From positions 51,608 through 115,607 of the forward strand of contig JAPOVL010000038.1 in NCBI GenBank assembly GCA_026708115.1: a stretch of 64,000 bases of DNA, in the 5' to 3' direction. This DNA comes from Chloroflexota bacterium. Lineage in GTDB: Bacteria > Chloroflexota > Anaerolineae > Aggregatilineales > Phototrophicaceae. The notes beneath the pieces are model-generated. The model had not been told where the DNA came from, did not search any database, and was given only the letters and a program-made list of their open reading frames with translations. A program made the translations under genes and the position numbers. Below, in pieces: positions 9,428 through 20,527 of this stretch. The first letter of the stretch is position 1, and each line of letters starts with the position of its first letter.

Positions 9428-10055
9428 ATTGCTCCATCCTTTCCTGAATGAGCCGCGCGGCAAGGCCGGGATCCGGCGCCGCGGTAATCGCGGAACCAAC
9501 GACGACGATTTGGGGCTGGATGGGCAGTATATGTGTCAACAGCGCCAGGCTGACACCCCCGGCGATGGCCAGGCCGAGTTCAGGATAAGCCGCGCGCAGT
9601 TGGGCTAGCTGCCGCCAGGGCGAGCCGCGCTTGGCCTGCTGATCGTGGGCGGTGTGCAGGCAGAGCAAGTCGCAGCCAAGCTCGACCAATTCGGCGGCGC
9701 GCGCGAGCGGATCCGTCACAGCCATCATATCGATCATAACCTGACCAGCGTGCCTCACGCCGCTGGCGAGGGCGCCCTGAATGGTCTCGTCACCGCCGAC
9801 ACCCAGAACAGTGACGATATCCGCGCCGGCGCCGAAGGCGATATCGGCTTCCGCTTCGCCGGCATCCATGATCTTGAGATCGGTCAGCAAGCATGTCTCC
9901 GGGTACGCAGCGCGAATCCTTCGCAGGGCGCGCATGCCCTCTCGGTAGACAAGTGGCGTGCCAATCTCGACGATGTCCACATGCGCATGCGCTTTTTCTA
10001 ATACGGCAAGCGCGCCTTCTAGATCGCCATCAAGCGCAAGCTGTAGTTTCGGCAT
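9414..10055 (-). CDS. hxlA: 3-hexulose-6-phosphate synthase
   Basis: 213 aa of the orotidine-monophosphate-decarboxylase superfamily. Motifs in order are LALDGDLEGAL, VDIVEIGTPLVYREGM, TDLKIMDAGEAEADIAFGAGADIVTVLGVG (the D-x-K-x-x-D catalytic signature) and a late GLAIAGGVS phosphate site. The ATG at 10055 starts the conserved domain; a longer frame to 10175 is rejected. It catalyses aldol condensation of formaldehyde with ribulose 5-phosphate, or the reverse. The related keto-gulonate-phosphate decarboxylases look similar, but the coupled hxlB gene favours the synthase. Its position among sugar kinases suggests operation between fructose 6-phosphate and ribulose 5-phosphate. Confidence 0.82.
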   Translation of the reverse strand: MPKLQLALDGDLEGALAVLEKAHAHVDIVEIGTPLVYREGMRALRRIRAAYPETCLLTDLKIMDAGEAEADIAFGAGADIVTVLGVGGDETIQGALASGVRHAGQVMIDMMAVTDPLARAAELVELGCDLLCLHTAHDQQAKRGSPWRQLAQLRAAYPELGLAIAGGVSLALLTHILPIQPQIVVVGSAITAAPDPGLAARLIQERMEQYADA

Positions 10056-10101
10056 GGCTATTCTTGTCAGTAGTCGGTAGGCAAAAAATCGAACACAATA
10101 G

Positions 10102-10129
10102 AGTATATAAAACAAGTTTGCAGTGACAA
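10102..10129 (-). promoter_or_regulatory. Candidate sigma-70-like promoter for hxlA-hxlB
   Basis: On the minus strand, TTGTCA (10124-10129) and TATACT (10102-10107) are separated by 16 bp, about 40 bp upstream of the hxlA ATG. The 85-bp gap also serves the divergent ribokinase gene, for which no clear boxes were found. Confidence 0.45.
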
Positions 10130-10140
10130 AGGATAGGGGC

Positions 10141-11055
10141 ATGGCAGCGAAAATCGTGGTGGTGGGCAGCTTCAATACCGATCTGGTGTCTTACATGCAG
10201 CGGATGCCGCGTCCGGGCGAAACTGTGCACGGCGATACCTTCATGACCGGCGCAGGCGGCAAAGGCTCCAATCAAGCGGTAGCGGCGGCGCGCCTGGGCG
10301 CGGATGTCACCTTCATCGGGCGTCTGGGCAAAGATGTCTTCGCCAACCTTGCTTACGAGATCTGGGACGCCGAGGGCATAAACAGCGATTATGTGGTTCA
10401 AGACGAAGAAAGCGCGACCGGGGTGGCGCCGATCTTCGTTGACAGCGCGGGCGAAAACATGATTGTCGTGGTCCTGGGCGCCAATTCCCGCGTGCAGTCA
10501 AGCGATATTGACGCCGCCAGGGAGCGCATTGCCGCGGCTGATGTTTTGGTCGTGCAGCTGGAAATCAACACCGATATGGTGACTTATGCCTTGCAAGTGG
10601 CGAAGGAAGTCGGCATCAGGACCATATTGAACCCGGCGCCGGCCGCGCCCATCCCGCGGGAGACGATCCAATTGGCGGATTATCTGACGCCAAACGAAAC
10701 TGAACTGGAGAGCCTCAGCGGCGGACCTGTGTCTGATGTGGCGGCGGCTGCGCGCTCGCTGATGACGCGCGAGGAACAGACGGTGGTGGTGACAATGGGC
10801 GCGCAGGGCGCGCAGGTCGTCTCGCGAGATCGGACTGACCCGCTGCCAACTTTCAAGGTAGATGTGGTGGATACTACCGGCGCCGGCGACGCTTTCAACG
10901 GGGCGCTCGCGGTTGCGTTGGCGGAAGGCAAATCGCTCCAAGACGCCGTGCGCTTCGCCAACGCCACCGCCGCTCTGTGCGTCACCAAGGCCGGCGCGGC
11001 CGGTAGCGCCCCGCACAGAGCCGATGTCGATGCCCTGCTGGCAGCTAGCGAATGA
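10141..11055 (+). CDS. rbsK: Ribokinase-family sugar kinase
   Basis: 304 aa of the PfkB/ribokinase fold. The N-terminal GSFNTDLVSYMQRMPRPGET and GAGGKGSNQAVAAARLG match the ribokinase signature (family motif GGKGANQAVAAARLG). The C-terminal DTTGAGDAFNGAL holds the catalytic Asp. The ATG at 10141 is preceded by AGGATAGGGGC. It phosphorylates ribose or a related pentose; ribose 5-phosphate would join the pentose phosphates made by the neighbouring hxlA/hxlB pair. Its 3' end overlaps the convergent GMC oxidoreductase by 11 bp. Confidence 0.85.
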   Translation: MAAKIVVVGSFNTDLVSYMQRMPRPGETVHGDTFMTGAGGKGSNQAVAAARLGADVTFIGRLGKDVFANLAYEIWDAEGINSDYVVQDEESATGVAPIFVDSAGENMIVVVLGANSRVQSSDIDAARERIAAADVLVVQLEINTDMVTYALQVAKEVGIRTILNPAPAAPIPRETIQLADYLTPNETELESLSGGPVSDVAAAARSLMTREEQTVVVTMGAQGAQVVSRDRTDPLPTFKVDVVDTTGAGDAFNGALAVALAEGKSLQDAVRFANATAALCVTKAGAAGSAPHRADVDALLAASE

Positions 11056-12616
11056 CCTCCTTCAAGTGATCCGCCAGGCGCAATGCCAGGGCGACAATGG
11101 TGAGCGTCGGGTTGGCGTAACCCCCGCTCGGGAAGACGGCGGAGCCAGCGATATAAAGATTGTCGACGCTGTGCAGGCGCGAGTTGATGTCGACGATGCC
11201 ATCGTCCGGCGTGGCCGACATGCGCAGCGCGCCCATGTGATGATCGCCCGTTTCCAGCGCGCCCTCATGTGGCGGCAGGGTCCAGTCTTCCGCGCCGCCA
11301 CTGACATCAGTGATCATTTCATGGCTGACGGCGCCATGCCGATACAGATAGTCGAGCGTGATCTCCAGAGCGCGCCTGGCGCTGCGCTTGTCGGCGTCGT
11401 TGAGCCGCCAATCGACATGAGCGACCGGCTGAGCGAAGATGGGATCCTCCTGGTCAGGATCTAATAGGACGCGGCTCTCTTCGTCCGGCGCCTGCTCCCA
11501 GTTGAGATTGACCACGGCGGAGGCGCGATCCGCGCCGAAATTGAGTATGATGCGGAAGTTGCCAATTCCTTCTTCCTCCAAGACTTCCGGCGTTGGCGTC
11601 AAAACCCCCCAGGCGTTGAAGGTCAAATACTCAAAGACGAGTTCCGGATTGACAAGCGGTGTCACCATGTGTTGGTACGCTCCGCCATCATCTGTTGGGG
11701 GTTTGAGGCGAATCTGTTGCTCGCGGAAGAAATTGCGGATTTCCGTCGGGATCACTCGGTCGAATCGGACTGTAGCGGCGTTGGTCAGCAGGGGATGCAC
11801 CATGAAACCCCGCCCCAGGTGATCGCGCTGGTTGTTGCCCAAATTGCCGGAGAGCTGCAAGAGGCGGACGTTTTCAATGCCGCCGCATGCCAGGGCATAA
11901 GCCCGGGCGCAAACCTTGAAGCGCTTGCCGCGCTCGCCCGCAACGATAGTTGAGCAATTCAGTCCGGTTACGTGGCGCCCCTCGCCGTCACTGGCGATAT
12001 CAAGCAGATGCGCATTGAATAGCACTGTAATGTTTTCGGCGCGTTTGAGTTCGTCGCGGAACTGCACCTGGAAGTCGTGCAAGTTCTCCTCGTATTGAGC
12101 GTGCATGATGGCGCCGCGCATGTTGTCGCCGGGCAATGAATCGAAGCAGCGGCCGTACAAGACGTCTTCCCAGAAGGGCATATCGTCGTAGTTGAGCGGG
12201 CCAAATTGGCCGAAATGATGGGCGTCGCGGTAGTAGGGTTGCAAGTCCTCGTACGCGATTGGCCAAGCGCTATTGCGGAAACCGGGTCGGGGCGCGAAGT
12301 CGACAGGATCCAGGGGACGGGCCCAGAATCCAAAATGGTTGGTCGTGCCGCCATACATATTCAGCCGCGAGCGATGCAAAAAGACCGGATCCACCTTGCG
12401 CAGAAAACTGCCAGTTGTCCCGTGATACAGGGATTGCCGATCCCTGTCCGGGGTGGCTTTGTCGCCGGGACCCCCGCTGACCAAGAGAATGACCTTCAGG
12501 GTACTGTTCGCAAGGCGCTGCGCCATGGCGATGCCGGCAGCGCCGGCGCCTACGATGCATAGGTCATATCCGCGTAGAACGGTATGCTCGGGCAGCTGGT
12601 CGGCATGCAGGTACAT
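11045..12616 (-). CDS. GMC-family oxidoreductase
   Basis: 523 aa. The FAD-binding loop GAGAAG is at residues 23-28. The C-terminal GMC signature includes HMGALRMS and NPTLTIVALALRLADHL, typical of glucose-methanol-choline flavoenzymes that oxidise alcohol groups of sugars. The ATG at 12616 follows AGGAGAAATAC, which overlaps the stop of the upstream ROK gene, so they are cotranscribed. No signal peptide is seen, so it is probably cytoplasmic. It is distantly related to the second GMC gene two places upstream. A sugar or polyol substrate is inferred from context. Confidence 0.85.
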   Translation of the reverse strand: MYLHADQLPEHTVLRGYDLCIVGAGAAGIAMAQRLANSTLKVILLVSGGPGDKATPDRDRQSLYHGTTGSFLRKVDPVFLHRSRLNMYGGTTNHFGFWARPLDPVDFAPRPGFRNSAWPIAYEDLQPYYRDAHHFGQFGPLNYDDMPFWEDVLYGRCFDSLPGDNMRGAIMHAQYEENLHDFQVQFRDELKRAENITVLFNAHLLDIASDGEGRHVTGLNCSTIVAGERGKRFKVCARAYALACGGIENVRLLQLSGNLGNNQRDHLGRGFMVHPLLTNAATVRFDRVIPTEIRNFFREQQIRLKPPTDDGGAYQHMVTPLVNPELVFEYLTFNAWGVLTPTPEVLEEEGIGNFRIILNFGADRASAVVNLNWEQAPDEESRVLLDPDQEDPIFAQPVAHVDWRLNDADKRSARRALEITLDYLYRHGAVSHEMITDVSGGAEDWTLPPHEGALETGDHHMGALRMSATPDDGIVDINSRLHSVDNLYIAGSAVFPSGGYANPTLTIVALALRLADHLKEVIR

Positions 12617-12625
12617 GTATTTCTC

Positions 12626-13528
12626 CTAGCGCGCCAGGAATGCCGCGCCGAGCAGCGCCGCATCCTCGCCCAGCGCCGACGCGGTTACTTTGATCTTGGC
12701 TGCAACCGACTCGAAGCAATAGTCCTTCAGGGATTCGCGGGCCGGATCCAGAAAGAGGTCGCCGGCGCTGGCGACGCCGCCGCCGATGACGAACAGCTCG
12801 ATATTGAGCGTCATCGCGATAGACGCGATGGCGATGCCCAGGGCGCGCCCGGCCTCCCGCAACACCAGAAGGGCGGCCGCATCGCCTGCGGCGGCGCGCC
12901 GCGTTACTTCGGCGCCGCTGACGGTTACGCCACTGGCCAGAGCGTATTGCTTCGCCAATGCCGGTCCGCCCGCATAGGTTTCCAGGCAGCCGCGTGAACC
13001 ACAATGACATAGGCGCCCGTTTGGATCGACGGTCATGTGCCCGGATTCGCCGGCGCTATTGCTTTCGCCATAAATGAGATTGCCCTGGTATATGATGGCC
13101 GCGCCGACCCCGGTGCCGACCACGATATAAACCATGCTGTCGCGCTCGCGCCCGGCGCCGAAGTGAAACTCGCCCAAGGCCGCCACCTTGGCATCGTGAT
13201 CCAGCCTGACCGGCAAGCGCAACTTCTCTTGCAATATCGCGCGGAAGGGCGTATTTGAGATGCCGGGCAGGTTCACCAGCATATACAAGTCCCCACTGAC
13301 AGGGTCCAAGAGACCTGGCGCGCCGACGCCGACGCCGGCAATGGTCTCCCCCGGCGGCAGGTCGCGCTTGAGCGAGTCCACTTGCGTGGATATGCGAGCG
13401 GTCACGACGTCGACTCCTTCGTCGGCGTCCGTATCAATGCGCCTCCGACTGAGGATCTGATCGTCGGGGCTCACCAATCCCAGCGCGATCTTGCTGCCGC
13501 CCACGTCGATACCGATAACCCAGGTCAT
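12626..13528 (-). CDS. ROK-family sugar kinase
   Basis: 300 aa. The N-terminal ATP loop is IGIDVGGSKIALGLV. The central catalytic DHDAKVAALGE segment is clear, and the ROK zinc motif CHCGSRGCLET follows. It has no N-terminal helix-turn-helix, so it is a kinase rather than a ROK repressor. The ATG at 13528 overlaps the upstream GMC stop as ATGA; the longer frame to 13684 would overlap that gene by 160 bp and is rejected. It probably phosphorylates glucose or another hexose released or oxidised by the neighbouring enzymes. Confidence 0.88.
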   Translation of the reverse strand: MTWVIGIDVGGSKIALGLVSPDDQILSRRRIDTDADEGVDVVTARISTQVDSLKRDLPPGETIAGVGVGAPGLLDPVSGDLYMLVNLPGISNTPFRAILQEKLRLPVRLDHDAKVAALGEFHFGAGRERDSMVYIVVGTGVGAAIIYQGNLIYGESNSAGESGHMTVDPNGRLCHCGSRGCLETYAGGPALAKQYALASGVTVSGAEVTRRAAAGDAAALLVLREAGRALGIAIASIAMTLNIELFVIGGGVASAGDLFLDPARESLKDYCFESVAAKIKVTASALGEDAALLGAAFLAR

Positions 13529-15060
13529 GATGCCAACTCCGATTTCAGCGGGAGCTTGCCGAGCAGATGATCCGCCACCCGCAGGGCCTGCGCGCAAATG
13601 GTCAGTGCCGGATTCATCGCTGTTGACGACGGGAAGAATGATGAATCCACCATATATAGATTTTCGATGTCGTGGGTCCGGCAAAAGGGGTCCAGCACCG
13701 ATGTCGCCGGATCATCGCCAAAGCGAGCCGTGCCGCACTGATGCGAATTGGTCTCGATGCCCAGGGTCTCGGTGAAGACGAAGGCATAACCGGCCCTGCG
13801 CATCATGCGCTTCGCCCGCATAATCAATTCCTGGTGAGCGACGCGATTGTTCGCTTTCCAGTGCACTTGTATTTTGCCATCGTTGCCGAGAAAAACGCGG
13901 TTTTCCGGATCCGGCAAATCCTCCGACATCACCCACCAGTCGACGCTGCGCTTTGCCATCGCTGTCAGAATCGGTTTTGGCAGATAAGGCTTGGCGGCGG
14001 AGAGCATGCCCGCCTGCAATTTGCCCAAGAGTTGGATATTGCCCATGGGCCAGGCGAAATCATCATCGCCAAAATAAAAGTCGTTCACCGCCATCGTCTT
14101 CTGGAAAACGGTCGGATTGCTCCTTAAAGGCGCGACCGCGGTCAGCGCGGTGTTGTTGTGTACCATATAGTTGCGCCCTACCATGCCCGACGAATTTGCC
14201 AGACCATTGGGATGTTGATCGTCCGCCGATCCCAACAGCAGGATCGCAGAATTAGTAGCGCCACAAGCTACAACTATCGTGTCGGCGGATACCTTGAAGG
14301 ACTCACCCGCGCGCTCCACTTCAACGGCGACCGCGCGTTTGCCGACCCTGTCGGTCAGCAGGCGTCTCGCCCGCGCCTTTGTCCATAGTTCAATATTCTC
14401 GCGCATAAGCGCCGGACGCACACAGCAAATCTCGGCATCGCCTTTGGCGTGAACACGGCAGGGGAAGCCGTCGCAGGTTTTGCAACGAATGCAGCGGCCG
14501 CCTGCTCGCAGATCAATCGCCATCGGCAGGCAAAACGGATGCAGTCCCTGGTCGCGCAACCTGTCGATCAGCGCCGCAATATACGGCTCATGCGGAACCT
14601 CGGGAAAGGGATAGGGACGTGTGCGCGGCGGTTCGCTAGGGTCCTCGCCCGATCTGCCGTGTACAAATAAAAGCGCCTCGGCGAGATTGTAGTAGGGTTC
14701 GAGGTCTTCGTAACGGATGGGCCAGTCCGGCGATGTGCCGCCTTCATGTTCTAGGGCGTCGAAATCTTCGCGGCGCAGACGCGGCAAGGCAGCGCCGTAG
14801 ACTTTAGTATTGCCGCCGACGTAGTAATGAACACCGGGCTTGAAAGCGCCTCCGTTAGATGCGTCAATCCAGTCTTCTTTCGGCTTGTAGCGGGCATCAT
14901 CAAAAACGGCGCTGACCTGCCAGTTTTGCGGCTCTTGAGGCAGGAAGTCCCCGCGCTCGATCAGCAGGATGCGCGCCCCGCTATCGCGCAGAGCAAAAGC
15001 GAGCGTTCCCCCACCCATGCCGGTGCCGATGATAATGAAGTCGTAGTGCGCCGCCGCCAC
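13525..15060 (-). CDS. GMC-family oxidoreductase with Cys cluster
   Basis: About 511 aa. The FAD loop is IIIGTGMGGG near the N-terminus. The C-terminal HQCGTARFG and NPALTICAQALRVADHL fit the GMC family. A Cys-rich insert (CIRCKTCDGFPCRVHAKG, with a further CC) lies around residue 200. Such clusters occur in a subgroup of bacterial GMC enzymes and could bind metal or an iron-sulfur centre; that is inference. The GTG at 15060 is preferred because it immediately precedes the domain and follows the stop of the Gfo/Idh gene; a longer frame to 15210 overlaps that gene. It is cotranscribed with the ROK kinase. Confidence 0.82.
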   Translation of the reverse strand: MAAAHYDFIIIGTGMGGGTLAFALRDSGARILLIERGDFLPQEPQNWQVSAVFDDARYKPKEDWIDASNGGAFKPGVHYYVGGNTKVYGAALPRLRREDFDALEHEGGTSPDWPIRYEDLEPYYNLAEALLFVHGRSGEDPSEPPRTRPYPFPEVPHEPYIAALIDRLRDQGLHPFCLPMAIDLRAGGRCIRCKTCDGFPCRVHAKGDAEICCVRPALMRENIELWTKARARRLLTDRVGKRAVAVEVERAGESFKVSADTIVVACGATNSAILLLGSADDQHPNGLANSSGMVGRNYMVHNNTALTAVAPLRSNPTVFQKTMAVNDFYFGDDDFAWPMGNIQLLGKLQAGMLSAAKPYLPKPILTAMAKRSVDWWVMSEDLPDPENRVFLGNDGKIQVHWKANNRVAHQELIMRAKRMMRRAGYAFVFTETLGIETNSHQCGTARFGDDPATSVLDPFCRTHDIENLYMVDSSFFPSSTAMNPALTICAQALRVADHLLGKLPLKSELAS

Positions 15061-15065
15061 TGTGC

Positions 15066-16205
15066 TCAGATCTCCGCCAACTCGACCCAGCGCAGGTGTT
15101 TTGCGGAGCGCTGGGCGGCTTCCATGATCTGCTGCACGTGGGCGCCCTCGGCAAAGGATGGCGACGGTGTCCTGTCTTCCCAGATCGACTTGATGAACTG
15201 ATACTGGCATTCGGCGTGGGCGCGCATGAAATCGGGGCTCATCGTCCAGTCCGGCGCGCGCTGTCCCGGGTAGCGGCCCGCCGTTTCGATTTTGCGGAAG
15301 CCGCGCCCGCCGCCCAGTGGCGAATCCGCATCGCGGGCATCGTAGACATAGAGCCAGGCCGGCTCCGCCAGGTCGAAGCGAATCGCCCCGGATTCCCCGA
15401 AGATTTCGACGCAGAGATCATTGGTCGCGCCAGTACCCATGCGCGAGATTTCGATGGTGCCCAGTCCGCCATCGCAGGTGCGGGCCTGCAGCAATGCGAT
15501 ATCATCAACATCGACCCGTCCCTTTTCCGCCGCCCCCGGCGCCACAGGCCGCTCTTTGATCAAGGTATCGAGCGTGCCATAAACCGAATCGAAATCGCCC
15601 AGCAGATAGTAGAGCAAATCCAGAATGTGCGAACCGAGGTCAAATAGCGCGCCGCCGCCAGTAAACTCCTGTTGCAGGCGCCAGGAAAGCGCTTTGTCGC
15701 GGCTGATGTAACTCGAGCGATGATAGCGACCGCGAAACGAGAATATCTCGCCCAGGAAGCCATCTGAAATGAGTTGCTTGGCGCGCGCGATAGCGGGGAA
15801 AAACCGGAAGTTGAATGTCAACTGCCCTTTGACACTGGCGGACTCTACCGCCTGCGCCATGGCTTGCGCTTCTCCGGCGTTCATCGCCAGGGGTTTTTCG
15901 CAATAAATGTGTTTTCCGGCGGCGGCGGCCGCCAAGACGATATCGTAGTGGGAGTTGTTGGGCGTACAGATATCGACCGCGTGAATGTCCTCCCGCGCCA
16001 GCAAGTCGTGATAGTTTGTCGTATAGAAATCGCAACCGATTTCAGAGGCGGCTTGTCCCGCCGTTTCCGGCCGGGACGTGGCGACCCCGGCCACCTTGAT
16101 GCTGTCGGCGCTCAAGCCATAATGGAAGGGAATCGCCCGGTAGGCCGCGGCATGCACGCGGCCGATGCCCCCGTATCCGATGAGCCCGATATTGATGTTT
16201 AGCAT
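15066..16205 (-). CDS. Gfo/Idh/MocA-family oxidoreductase
   Basis: 379 aa. The N-terminal Rossmann loop is IGLIGYGGIGRVHAAAYRA. The EKPLAMNAGEAQAM motif at about residue 100 carries the conserved Lys. A C-terminal alpha/beta domain (GGGALFDLGSHILDLLYYLLG) follows. These NAD(P)-dependent enzymes oxidise sugar or inositol hydroxyls. GGGGGAACAAC precedes the ATG at 16205. It lies in the same minus-strand run as the RPE-like protein and two GMC oxidoreductases, consistent with a multi-step sugar oxidation route. Confidence 0.88.
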   Translation of the reverse strand: MLNINIGLIGYGGIGRVHAAAYRAIPFHYGLSADSIKVAGVATSRPETAGQAASEIGCDFYTTNYHDLLAREDIHAVDICTPNNSHYDIVLAAAAAGKHIYCEKPLAMNAGEAQAMAQAVESASVKGQLTFNFRFFPAIARAKQLISDGFLGEIFSFRGRYHRSSYISRDKALSWRLQQEFTGGGALFDLGSHILDLLYYLLGDFDSVYGTLDTLIKERPVAPGAAEKGRVDVDDIALLQARTCDGGLGTIEISRMGTGATNDLCVEIFGESGAIRFDLAEPAWLYVYDARDADSPLGGGRGFRKIETAGRYPGQRAPDWTMSPDFMRAHAECQYQFIKSIWEDRTPSPSFAEGAHVQQIMEAAQRSAKHLRWVELAEI

Positions 16206-16211
16206 GTTGTT

Positions 16212-16256
16212 CCCCCATCCCCTTGCCCCTTGCCCCCAAAAATGAGGTAAGGGGAA
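16212..16256. repeat. Dispersed C-rich palindromic repeat (family B)
   Basis: CCCCCATCCCC, then CCCCTT and CCCCCAAAAATGAGG, ending in AAGGGG. It shares the CCCCCAAAA-TGAGG core with the minus-strand reading of the copy at 26110-26152. It lies between the RPE-like and Gfo/Idh genes. Confidence 0.6.
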
Positions 16257-16288
16257 TGAATTCTAATGCTAGATATGAAACCGGAACA

Positions 16289-17077
16289 TCATTTTAGTCC
16301 ACGATCATCACGATACTGGTCGCTTGCCTGGCGCATAACGGCGCGCAGCTTTTCCACCGCAGCGTTGATCTGCCCCGTGCCCGGCAGCAATTTGCCTTCG
16401 GGACCCTTGAGCAGGGGCGACGAAAATTCGCCCACGGTCATCCCGACCTTGATGAACCCCGCCACGTTGCCCGCGTTGAGCCCGCCGTCTTCCATCAATT
16501 CGATACGGTCTTCCAGGCCCGCGTCCGCGATCATGCGATGCAATTTACCCAAGGTATCGATGACGATGGGATCAATGGTATGTGGGCTTTTATCGCCCGC
16601 GGTCTTTTTCCAAAATGGCGCGCGACTCTCGTATTCGATGATGTCGACATAGGGATGGATGAATTGTTCGAAAGCGTAAGCGGGCACGCCCTGCCAGGCC
16701 CAAACGCCGACCTTCAACCCCAGTTTTTCTTTGATATAGGTGATGTTCTGGAAGATCATTTCGTCCGTCGTTTCCAGGGGCAAGCTAATCAAGCTCACGC
16801 CCAGATCGGCCAGCTGATCAAAAACGCTGAAATTCGGTCGCAGCATTTGCAACTGCGCTTCGACCTCCAGCGACGTGCTGTTACAGGTCGCCTCTATGAT
16901 GTCGTATCCACCGCGCGGCATGGCGAAATCCATATACTTGCCGTCGCGCACCTCAATATGCAGCCAGTCGACGCCGGCCGCTTCCAGTTCACCCACTTGG
17001 GCGCCCAGGGCGGCGTAGTCCGCCCAAAACAAGCCGGCGGCGATCTTACACTGCTGGGTCACGTTTCCGATTGGCAC
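16289..17077 (-). CDS. Divergent ribulose-phosphate 3-epimerase-like protein
   Basis: 262 aa, a TIM-barrel protein. The N-terminal AGVDWLHIEVRDGKYM aligns with the family's aGxDxiHvDvMDGhFV, and LMEDGGLNAGN aligns with its VDGGI phosphate region. Several metal ligands of true epimerases are changed (His-Ile-Glu for His-x-Asp, Lys for the second His, and no clear second-strand His), and it is longer than the usual 220 aa. The GTG start at 17077 has GAGGAG about 8 bp upstream and overlaps the regulator gene by 19 bp. It may be an epimerase or aldolase acting on a different sugar phosphate. Confidence 0.65.
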   Translation of the reverse strand: MPIGNVTQQCKIAAGLFWADYAALGAQVGELEAAGVDWLHIEVRDGKYMDFAMPRGGYDIIEATCNSTSLEVEAQLQMLRPNFSVFDQLADLGVSLISLPLETTDEMIFQNITYIKEKLGLKVGVWAWQGVPAYAFEQFIHPYVDIIEYESRAPFWKKTAGDKSPHTIDPIVIDTLGKLHRMIADAGLEDRIELMEDGGLNAGNVAGFIKVGMTVGEFSSPLLKGPEGKLLPGTGQINAAVEKLRAVMRQASDQYRDDRGLK

Positions 17078-18048
17078 AAAATCAGCTCCTCGTTTCTCTC
17101 TTGCAAAGCAATGACCGCAGTCGCGGCGTCTTCGTCAGTACAAAGCACGTTGAGCGCGCCTGAGTTCAGCGCGCCCAGAATTGCGGCCGCCTTATTGACG
17201 CCGACGGCAACGGCAATCGTCGTTGGCACGGCGCGAAGTTCATCAAGCGTAACGCCGATGATGCGCCGATTCAATTCGCAAGGGTACAAGCGCCCAGCGC
17301 TGTCGAAAATCTGCCAAGCCATGTCGCCGATGGCGCCACTTTGGCGGTATGTTCGCAATTGCTCGGCATCCGCCACACCGGCTTTTACGAACCCGGAGGT
17401 GGAAGGATCGAGATCGCCGATGCCAACCAGGGCGATATCGGCGCGGCGCACTTGTTCCAGTGTCTGTCCTACCACGGCTTGCTCGCGGATCATGGCAGCG
17501 GCTTCGGCATTGTCCGCGAGCAACGGCGAAGACAGATAGAGCGCTTCGCCACCCAACTTCTGCGCCAATTGACGCGTCAAGGCCGAGCTGTCATATTCTT
17601 TGAGCGCCTGCGACAAACTACCCGTGGCTTGCATCACTTTGACGTTCGCTTGGAAATCTATACGGACGGCGTTGATGACTTCGTAGGTGGTGCTGCCGAA
17701 GCAGATCGACATTGTGGATTGATCGGCCAGCACCTCTTCCAGGTAACGCGCGGCAAGCTGCGCGATCTGCCGCAGCAGCAGCGCGGCATCGGTCGCGCCC
17801 GTTTGCAGCACCAAGGCCCGGTCCAAGCCGAAGCCGGCGACGAGTTGCGCTTCCAGATCGCCCGCGCGCTTGATGGGCCAGTCGATCAGTACCCGCACGA
17901 TTTGCCTTTCCCGCGCCTCCTTGAGCAAACGGTAGATCTTGACGCGCGACAAGTCGAGCGCCGCGGCAATGTCATTCTGCGTCATCTCCTGCTGGTAATA
18001 CATCGACGCCACCTTCGCCAGCAATTCATGCTGTAACGAGTCCACCAT
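17059..18048 (-). CDS. SorC/DeoR-type sugar-binding transcriptional regulator
   Basis: 329 aa. An N-terminal helix-turn-helix (MTQNDIAAALDLSRVKIYRL, about residues 22-41) is followed by a SorC-type effector domain (SICFGSTTYEVINAV; ALVGIGDLDPSTSGF; IIGVTLDELRAVPTTIAVA) that binds phosphorylated sugars. The ATG at 18048 sits 3 bp after the E1 stop and has no ribosome-binding site, suggesting translational coupling. It most likely controls its own operon by binding the palindrome near 21.84 kb. Known family members act as repressors or activators released by a sugar phosphate. Confidence 0.85.
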   Translation of the reverse strand: MVDSLQHELLAKVASMYYQQEMTQNDIAAALDLSRVKIYRLLKEARERQIVRVLIDWPIKRAGDLEAQLVAGFGLDRALVLQTGATDAALLLRQIAQLAARYLEEVLADQSTMSICFGSTTYEVINAVRIDFQANVKVMQATGSLSQALKEYDSSALTRQLAQKLGGEALYLSSPLLADNAEAAAMIREQAVVGQTLEQVRRADIALVGIGDLDPSTSGFVKAGVADAEQLRTYRQSGAIGDMAWQIFDSAGRLYPCELNRRIIGVTLDELRAVPTTIAVAVGVNKAAAILGALNSGALNVLCTDEDAATAVIALQERNEELILCQSET

Positions 18049-18050
18049 GA

Positions 18051-20513
<2,463 letters not shown>

Positions 20514-20527
20514 GCTGGGCTCCAAAC

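Noticed and set aside
9428..9499. Longer N-terminus for hxlB
   Set aside because: These codons lie inside hxlA and read Arg/Pro-rich; the ATG at 9427 has a ribosome-binding site.
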